Below are positions 57,856 through 64,000 of a stretch of DNA of 64,000 nucleotides, one piece after another. The notes under the pieces are model-generated. The model worked only from the letters and a program-made list of their open reading frames with translations, did not search any database and was not told the DNA's origin. Numbering within the stretch: position 1 is the stretch's first letter; each line of letters begins with the position of its first letter. This DNA comes from Chaenocephalus aceratus (Eukaryota; Chordata; Actinopteri; Perciformes; Channichthyidae). The position numbers and the translations under genes are program-made. The stretch is taken from contig JAMFTG010000247.1 in assembly GCA_023974075.1 (NCBI GenBank), forward strand, positions 50,001 to 114,000, written 5' to 3'.

Positions 57856-58162
57856 GTAGACTAAAAGCTTTAGGAATCCAAAGTACAACATATAATAAGG
57901 GTAAGTGAAACTTCTGCAGCAATAGAGAGTCAGGACTCAGAGAACACGAGGAGAGTTGGAGCTTGATGTCAAACACTGGTATTTATTACAAGTATCGGCC
58001 GGAGAAATTCATATCACAAGTCACAGCAAGAGGTTCTGACTGCACGGGTGGGTTGCCACATCAATTCTGCCCAGCCTCTCTCTCGATAGACCTTTTAACT
58101 AGTTTACAGAGTAAACCTGTAGACTAAAAGCTTTAGGAATCCAAAGTACAACAGATAATAAG
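57856..58162. repeat. 44-bp direct duplication flanking an insertion
   Basis: TAGACTAAAAGCTTTAGGAA and the following 24 bp occur at 57856-57899 and 58119-58162 with one or two differences. About 219 bp of unrelated sequence lies between. Confidence 0.85.
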
Positions 58163-58827
58163 TACCCTGTATCAAGATTGATGCAAAACAAGTGATATTT
58201 GACCTTTTTAAGACAGATTTAGCAACACAAAAAAACACTTCAGGGCCATTTGGGTGGATTTTCCATATCTCTGGCCCCCCTTCTTCGATTTTGACATGTG
58301 ACATCTCTTCCTGACCGTTCGAGCCAATAGAATTGAAGGGAAATCGTCCCATAGACTCTCATGTTAAAAGGAAAAGGTTGCGTCTTTGCGCATGCAAGTT
58401 TTCAGCAGAGTTTAGGAATATCCCTGCTCTGATATCTTGAAACGGAAAAGCAGTTTTATTGCTTATAGATTATCAGAAAATGTCAAAGGGGACACAGCCA
58501 CATTGGATATTAACCTATGGATTAACTACAGCATCGTTTTTTATCGTTTTAATGCCATTGAAGAACAGTTTTGACCAGACAAAGACAAGGTAAGCCATGT
58601 TAGCATTTTTGGCTACCTAACGCGACATGTTTTGATGTAGGTTTTTGTTATTTTCTCCGCGAATTTGTAATCTTTGAGTGTTGAGGTGGGTACCAATAGA
58701 TTCTGTGTCTCCTTACGATCATAAACGATGTGTTGGATGTGCACCTAGGATAAGTAATACGGGAGCTAGGTCTAGGATAGGGTAACCAGACCCCCGTTTT
58801 CCGGGGACAGTCCCCGTTTGTATTTGC
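58163..58827. other. Interior of piggyBac-like copy 2
   Basis: No coding frame. A segment with CCGGGGACAGTCCCCG at about 58800 forms a short hairpin just before the LINE junction. Confidence 0.4.
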
Positions 58828-59672
58828 CTTTTCTAAAGCTAAATAGACACCAAGCCTGTTTTAGATATTGTAACTACGCAAGGAATAAAACTTGAAGTTG
58901 TTGCCTGTTACAAATACCTTGGTATCTGGCTTGATGATTGTCTCACTTTTAAACTTCATGTCAATAACCTGCTTAAAAAGCTGAGGGTTAGGCTGGGTTC
59001 TTTTTCAGAAACAAGTCCTGTTTCTCGCTTGAGGCCAGGAAAAGGCTCCGTGACCTTTGACCTGTGCTGGACTCTGGGGATCTGGTCTATATGAATGCAC
59101 CTGCCCATTGCCTGGTCCAGTTAGATGCTGCGTATCACAGTGCACTGAGATGTGTGACAAACTGTAAAGCATTAACCCATCACTGTACCCTGTATGCAAG
59201 GGCTGGTTTGCTTTCACTAACTGTACGGAGGCTCAGTCACTGGTACATGTTTATATACAAAGCCATGCTAGGGAAACTTCCATCTTATATCTGCTCCCTG
59301 ATCTCACGGAGAAGTGTAAGAGGCTACTGCCTGAGATAGCATGCTGTGGTTTTATTAAATGTACCAACTGCTAGGACTGTCTTAGGGAACAGCTTTTAGA
59401 TGCACAGATCCTCTGTCTTGGAACAGTCTGCACATTAAATGGAAACTGAACAATCTGGTGCCACTAAATGTTTTTAAAGCTCGGTTGGATGCTACTCAAT
59501 CAGAAGCTGTTGGTACCTGTTTATGTGGATAATTATGTAAATGATGCTGGATGATGTCCTTTTGTTGTTCTGTTGATGTTTTTATGTTTCATGTGGAACT
59601 ACTTGAGCAGGTCTCCCTTGGAAAAGAGATCAATGATCTCAATGGGATTTATCTGTATAAATAAAGGTTGAC
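58828..59672 (+). mobile_element. LINE A copy 2, 5'-truncated 3' end
   Basis: The copy starts within the reverse transcriptase region, at the equivalent of 6727 in copy 1, after YADD. It contains a GIWLDDCLTFKLHVNNLLKKL-like segment, then LDSGDLVYMNAPAHCL, LSHWYMFIYKAML and a frameshifted end. The 3' UTR GATCTCAATGGGATT and AATAAAGG matches copy 1. No catalytic motif remains. Confidence 0.85.
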
Positions 59673-59760
59673 ATTAAAAGAACATGCCCTCAGACACTGT
59701 TTCCTGCAAGATGTTGCGGGAGGGCACCGGTACCGGGGTCTCTCGGGCTTAACAGGTTAA

Positions 59761-60405
59761 CAACGAGGGATGAGTAGAGGACAGCGAGGGTAATGAGACA
59801 TGTACGAACTCCTGGATACGGGCCTGGCTGCAGCGAGTTCATCCTGATGGAAGAGCGTTGGGCCGTTTGTTCCCGTCAGCCACCACATGTAGACATGACA
59901 GAAGAAAAGGTCCACATGTGATCATCAGAAGGATTAAGAGACTCTTTAAGTCTTAGAGCAAGACACGTCTGTCTGTCAGTAAATATCATGCAGAATTGAT
60001 TTTGTTGAAATAAGTATATTTTTCTTCCGGTTGCTGTTTTTTTACAACTCTGACTCGATGCTCAATGTCTCCCCGCTTCAACACTGTTCGTCATATGTAA
60101 GAATATATTTGCATCCGAGCCTCGTTCAGTGTCAGAGCAAGATAAATTATAACACGTTGGTCAGAAAAAGTCATGCAAAATTGATCTTTTCTTGAGGTTA
60201 TGTTTCTCGGTACAGTTCCTCCTTCTAGTTTGTTGATTCCAGGACTGTAAGAATCTGCTCTCCTCTCACAGACTCTGGAGGAGGGAGAGCAGATTCAGAG
60301 GAAGAGATAGAGTCGCCGCCTCGGGGGAAATCGCCCACACTGCTGCAGAGATGAACTCGTGGGAACATCGTGCTCGCCACAGGCTGTTAATCTTGAGGCG
60401 TGGTG
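59761..60405. other. Unassigned sequence with a diverged direct repeat
   Basis: Positions 59957-60025 and 60131-60205 are loosely similar (AGAGCAAGA, GTCAG, TCATGCA-AATTGAT). No gene. Confidence 0.4.
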
Positions 60406-60409
60406 ACTG

Positions 60410-60780
60410 CAGAAGAAGGAGAAGTGAAGAAGAAGAAGAAGAAGCGAGAAGAAGAAGAAGAAGAAGAAGAAGAAGAAGAAGAAGGAAGAAGAAGAAGAAA
60501 AGAGAGAAGAAGAAGAAAAAGAAGAGAAGAGAAGAAGAAGAAGAAGAAGAAGAAGAAGAAGAAGAAGAAAGAAGAAGAAGAGAAGAAGAGAAGAAGAAGA
60601 AGACGAGAAGAAGAAAGAAGAAGAAGAGAAGAAGAAAGAAAGAAGAAGAAGAAGAAGAAAGAAGAAGAAGAAGAAGAGAGAGAAGAAGAAGAAGAAGAGA
60701 AGAGAAGAAGAAGAAGAGAAGAAGAAGAAGAAGAAGAAGAAAAGAAAGAAGAAGAAGAAGACGAAGAAGACGAATATTTT
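60410..60780. repeat. (GAA)n-rich polypurine tract
   Basis: AGAAGA-type repeats form two uninterrupted purine runs of roughly 157 bp each (60446-60603 and 60605-60761). Mirror-like purine tracts this long can form triplex DNA. The Glu/Arg/Lys frames on one strand and Ser/Leu/Phe frames on the other are artefacts. Confidence 0.97.
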
Positions 60781-61241
60781 GATTTTTAAAACAAATTTTA
60801 TTTGCATTTGTTTTAAACATACACCCACCCTGCAAAGAGTCGGAACAAAACTAATACATTACACAAGAAAATAAATAAACAGATTTTCATGACTACCAAA
60901 TAATATCATTTGAAAACCCCATTTGAAAGCGTTTAACCCATTTAAAAAACATCCTCTTTTACACACTTTAAAAGCAAAAACCTTTAAAACTTCAATATGA
61001 GAGTCATTCTCCCCAGCGAGCACAGAACCCGCCCCACAGCCCACACATCCAGAACCCCTGCAGATGGTTGATCAGCGTATAGTACGCATGCTCCACCCTC
61101 AGACGCGCTGCCACCAGCCCCTCAGACAGAGCACTGCATCCGTCCATCCCACTCCAGCAACTTGGTTCTTCCTACTTTTCCAGATTGCTAATTTTGCATT
61201 AGCAAACAAGAAATGTATCAATGGTAGGGTTTCCTTCTTTT

Positions 61242-62317
61242 TCAGGATGTATTTGGGCCATGGACAAAAAGTGGTATGGAGAAAACCTCCCCGAACCCTT
61301 CCAGCCACCCTCTAACATTTGTTTTAAGACCAGCCAATCGGGGACAGGACACGACTAAATGCTCCAATGTGTCTGCCATAAAACAGAACGGACAGCCTCC
61401 CCTTGTGCCCGGGTCAAAACGAGCTCTGTATTTGTTAGTGGCTATTGCACCGTGTATAATTCTCCATTGGATGTCAGCCATCCGTTTCTCAACCGGAAAT
61501 GTATACAGGATCCTCCAGCTGCCCTGAGGGGAAGAGCCCAAGCACATCCGTCCACCTCGACTCTCTGACGCCTGCGAGCGAGCTGAGGTTTAACACCTTT
61601 ACACAGCTAAGGTATAGCTTCTTCCCAATGCAGGCGCTGAACGTCCAGGTGTTAGAGTCCCAGTGATAGCAGGAGACCATCCTCCTCTCTCCATTCCCCC
61701 ACCGCAGGACCCACACTCAAGGCAGGAAAGACATACTCATGTCCCTTTCTCCACTGGTCAGCCAGATCTGCATCCAGAGCAAAAGTCAGGTGGGATGGCG
61801 ACAGCGACTGCCACACCTCATCTACCAGGTTCTCCAGAACTCGGGGGTTCCAGAAATAAACCCAGTGTCAAACAGTGGCTCCTCAAACAGCCACATCCCA
61901 GGCCGGGGTCGGGTGGTCTGGTAAAACTCAGAATCTTCCAGGCATTGATGACTGAGCAGTAAAAAGGTGTAAGTCCAGTTATCTTGTACGCAGGGGCCTT
62001 CAGCAGAAACAGGTGTTGATCAAAACCAAAGCCCCCCGCCCTCCAGAGCAACAGCCGGGCCATAGCCAGCCAGCAGGGAGAGGCACCATACAGCAGCCGC
62101 TGAGCTGCCTGCAGTCTAAAAGCAGCAGTCCTTGTAGTAATGTCCACGAGGCCCTGCCCCCCCTCCGCCACAGGCAGGCACAGGACCGATGCTGGCACCC
62201 AGTGATGACCCGACCAGAAGACATCCACGAGGAGCCGCTGCAGTTGTTTCATGAGGCCCGGCGGTGGGGTTAGCACCTGCAGTCTGTGCCACAGAGACGA
62301 GGCAACCAGATTATTGT
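61242..62317 (-). pseudogene. Tx1-type ORF2, C-terminal region
   Basis: The segment with LLVDVFWSGHHWVPASVLCLP and EGGQGLVDI is the conserved post-thumb region. Further on, MADIQWRIIHGAIATNK and GCPFCFMADTLEHLVVSCPR give a Cys/His cluster (CxxC...H...C) typical of the LINE C-terminal zinc-knuckle-like domain. There are several frameshifts between blocks. Confidence 0.75.
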
Positions 62318-62861
62318 CTACAAGAACTCTTCCCCTGTAGGACAGCTGGGGGAGCAGCCATTTCCATTCGGCTCATTTTGCTTGCACCTTTCCCAGCAAT
62401 CCCTCCCAGTTCTGTGCCACCATGTCCTCAGACCCCAACCACTCCCATGACCTTTTCCCCAGCTGAGGTTACCAGGGAGACTGGGCCTATTTCCTAGACT
62501 CCACTGACCTACCAAAACTGCCTCACTCTTCTCCCAGTTCACTTTGGCTGAAGCAGCCTTCCTGTACAAAGCTAGACTGTCCTGGAGCTCCTGGATATCT
62601 CGCTGACCCTGGACAAAAACACTGACATCATCAGCATAAGCTGATACAACCACCGGGGGGCCGGAGCTGACTCTGGCCGACACAGGCCCCTCAGCCGGTT
62701 TATAAGTCTGCACAAAAGTGGCTCAATGGCAATACTGTACAATAGGCCTGAGATAGGGCAGCCCTGCCTGATCCCCCTTTTAGCTGGTACAGGTCTGCTC
62801 AGCCCCCCCCCCACCTTCACAACACAACATGCATCACTGTACAAACACTTCACCCAGGACA
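62318..62861 (-). pseudogene. Tx1-type ORF2, RT catalytic core
   Basis: Overlapping minus-strand frames give WVKCLYSDACCVVKV, RGIRQGCPISGLLYSIAIEP and, one frame over, SAYADDVSVFVQG, with YADD encoded at 62638-62627. Then NWEKSEAVLVG follows. The frame changes between motif blocks and ends in frameshifted sequence around 62450. The palm motifs survive but no continuous enzyme could be made. Confidence 0.8.
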
Positions 62862-63178
62862 AACAATTCTCCCAACACCAAAAGCCTGCAATGTGGCATC
62901 CAGATCAAACGCCTTCTCCTGGTCAATAGAAATATACCAACATTTATATTATACACTTTGCAAACATCAAAAGTGTCTCATCAAAAAACAAATTGTCCAC
63001 AATTGATCTGCCAGGGATGCAATATGTCTGATCAGGACCGATAAGAAGTTCGATAAAAACCTTCAGTCTGTTAGCTAAGACCTTTGACGGTATCTTATGG
63101 TCCGTACACAGGAGAGCCACAGGTCTCCAGTTCTTCAGCAGGGTTAGATCTCCTTTCTTAGGCAAATCACTGAGAAAT
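62862..63178 (-). pseudogene. Tx1-type ORF2, RT motifs 1-3
   Basis: The minus strand reads LPKKGDLTLLKNWRPVALLC, KVLANRLK, DQTYCIPGRSIVDNL and, after a frame change, DQEKAFD near 62905 with the first catalytic Asp. The left (5') edge at 63178 falls within the fingers, so truncation happened there. Confidence 0.8.
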
Positions 63179-64000
63179 CACTGCACGCTAGGGTATTGAA
63201 AAAAACTGACATCGCGATGTCCCCCCCCCCTGCGGTATATATTGCGGGTTTTTTTAACCTGTTAAACCCCAAAGTCCCGGCGGGTACTTTACTTTTTTTT
63301 CACGACTGTGTCTCAGGGGATCGTAATATTTAAGAACCTATTAATGAGTTATACCAGATTAACAGGAATAATCTCAGCTAACTGACGAAACAAACCATTT
63401 CTACCAAAACAAAACACAAGTCTCATGAGAAGCATCTAAATGACCCCTGAGCGAAAAATGCTAACGCACTTTGGCACAGAACTCAAGATAAAAGTGCCCT
63501 TATTACTCATCGTAGCTACACATACAAGATATCCGATTAAAGCTGAGACTCCACAGATTATTTAGGTATATAGTTTCATCACTGAGCGATCTGAACTCGG
63601 ACAGGGGAAGCAAACACAGACATCACAACACGTACCTTTACGTAGCTTCTAGGGAGATCGTCTCACCGTAGCTGTCAATCTGATCAAAGACGTGTTCAAT
63701 GGCATTAAAATGAGAAAGAAAAAACGCGGCTGAAAGCTTTTTTCTTATTCAAAATAAGACCTTAACCTAAAGTATTCTTTACTGTTTAAATAAAGCCTTA
63801 TTAGTTTGTCTGTCTGCGTCTCCTATTAAAATCTAATAATAAAAATAATACATTTCAATAACATGCTTTAACCACTAGGTGTCCCTTTCTATCAGCTGTG
63901 CACCGTTATGGTGTAAATACACCAATATACCGATTGGATCAAATATAAAAGTCAACCGAATTAGTGTTGATACTGCAAGGAGACTTATATTGTGAAGATG
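63179..64000. other. Unassigned sequence with a piggyBac-like terminus
   Basis: TTAACCTGTTAAACCCC at about 63256-63272 repeats the left terminus of the piggyBac-like element at 4503. What follows differs from copies 1 and 2, so it may be another subfamily that runs past 63.4 kb. A polyC run lies at 63221-63230. No gene. Confidence 0.45.

Larger units (their letters stand above)
57600..59760 (+). mobile_element. piggyBac-like element, copy 2, with nested insertions
   Basis: Position 57605-57900 aligns with 4517-4845 of copy 1 (GAGCCTGTTTTCAGG, CAGGCTCGAAAATGA, GAGTTGGATGTAGAA, CAGAATCAATATAGATGTTT). The right end is CGGGCTTAACAGG then TTAA at 59757-59760. The left end is decayed. LINE A copy 2 and an insertion at about 57900-58118 interrupt it. 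The class is inferred from the TTAA site and CCTGTTAA ends. Confidence 0.55.
60786..63178 (-). mobile_element. Tx1-type (L1-clade) LINE, 5'-truncated, minus strand
   Basis: The minus strand carries RT motifs in order from 63178 to about 61240, then a 3' UTR with AATAAA (near 60803) ending against the polypurine tract. The signature words GCPISGLLY, IEPLL and AYADDVSVF point to the Tx1 branch of the L1 clade. The endonuclease and ORF1 are missing. Confidence 0.8.

Noticed and set aside
60266..60835. Poly-Leu/Ser/Phe and poly-Glu/Arg/Lys proteins
   Set aside because: Both strands of the polypurine tract. No other sequence supports coding.

Overview
This window looks like gene-poor, repeat-dense DNA from a ray-finned (teleost) fish nuclear genome. 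The clues are the many long CA/TG microsatellites, several non-LTR retrotransposon lineages typical of fish, hAT-, Tc1- and piggyBac-like DNA transposon remnants, and minisatellites up to 2.7 kb long. I find no convincing exon of a cellular protein gene and no intact rRNA or tRNA gene. Nearly all long open reading frames are tandem repeats whose unit happens to lack stops.

Layout, left to right. 1-5,153: a 40-bp minisatellite (1.3-1.7 kb), a TTAA-flanked MITE (2.2-3.1 kb) and a piggyBac-like element (from 4.5 kb) cut by a retrotransposon. 5,154-7,593: LINE A, a broken CR1/L2-type LINE with a 2A-like motif. 8.5-9.3 kb: a MITE with 32-bp perfect terminal inverted repeats and an internal C-rich minisatellite. 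11.6-13.5 kb: nested hAT-type remnants, one with a perfect 8-bp target duplication. 14.3-15.5 kb: a common fish dispersed repeat containing a 25-bp perfect hairpin. 17.6-19.0 kb: an antisense LINE 3' end swollen by a 15-bp minisatellite. 19.6-21.3 kb: about 24 copies of a 72-bp unit. 21.9-22.4 kb: a Tc1-like remnant turned into a G-rich foldback. 25.1-25.7 kb: a MITE. 26.4-30.1 kb: a 3.7-kb hAT-like element with perfect 8-bp target duplications, a BED zinc-finger remnant and about 220 copies of a 12-bp unit. 30.6-31.3 kb: a second copy of the TTAA MITE. 33.8-35.2 kb: a pentanucleotide array split by a hAT insertion. 38.6-39.6 kb: two RTE-like LINE ends facing each other across an (ATCC)n array. 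41.6-46.0 kb: LINE B, with an esterase-type ORF1 interrupted by a MITE and an ORF2 with endonuclease and reverse transcriptase remains. 49.7-51.2 kb: an old tandem duplication. 52.0-54.7 kb: a composite 9/16-bp minisatellite giving a spurious 933-codon frame. 57.6-59.8 kb: a second piggyBac-like element holding another LINE A copy. 60.4-63.2 kb: a polypurine tract joined to the 3' end of a Tx1-type LINE on the minus strand.

The genes do not form a working pathway. What ties the window together is how its satellites arose. At least five minisatellites lie inside transposable elements, and the main tetra-, penta- and trinucleotide arrays sit at retroposon 3' ends. No single new functional system is evident. 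The best candidates for a second look are the hAT element carrying the 12-bp array, the 72-bp array with its higher-order pattern and distant second locus, the composite array at 52-54.7 kb, and the G-rich foldback. All family names rest on motif recognition by eye, not on database searches.
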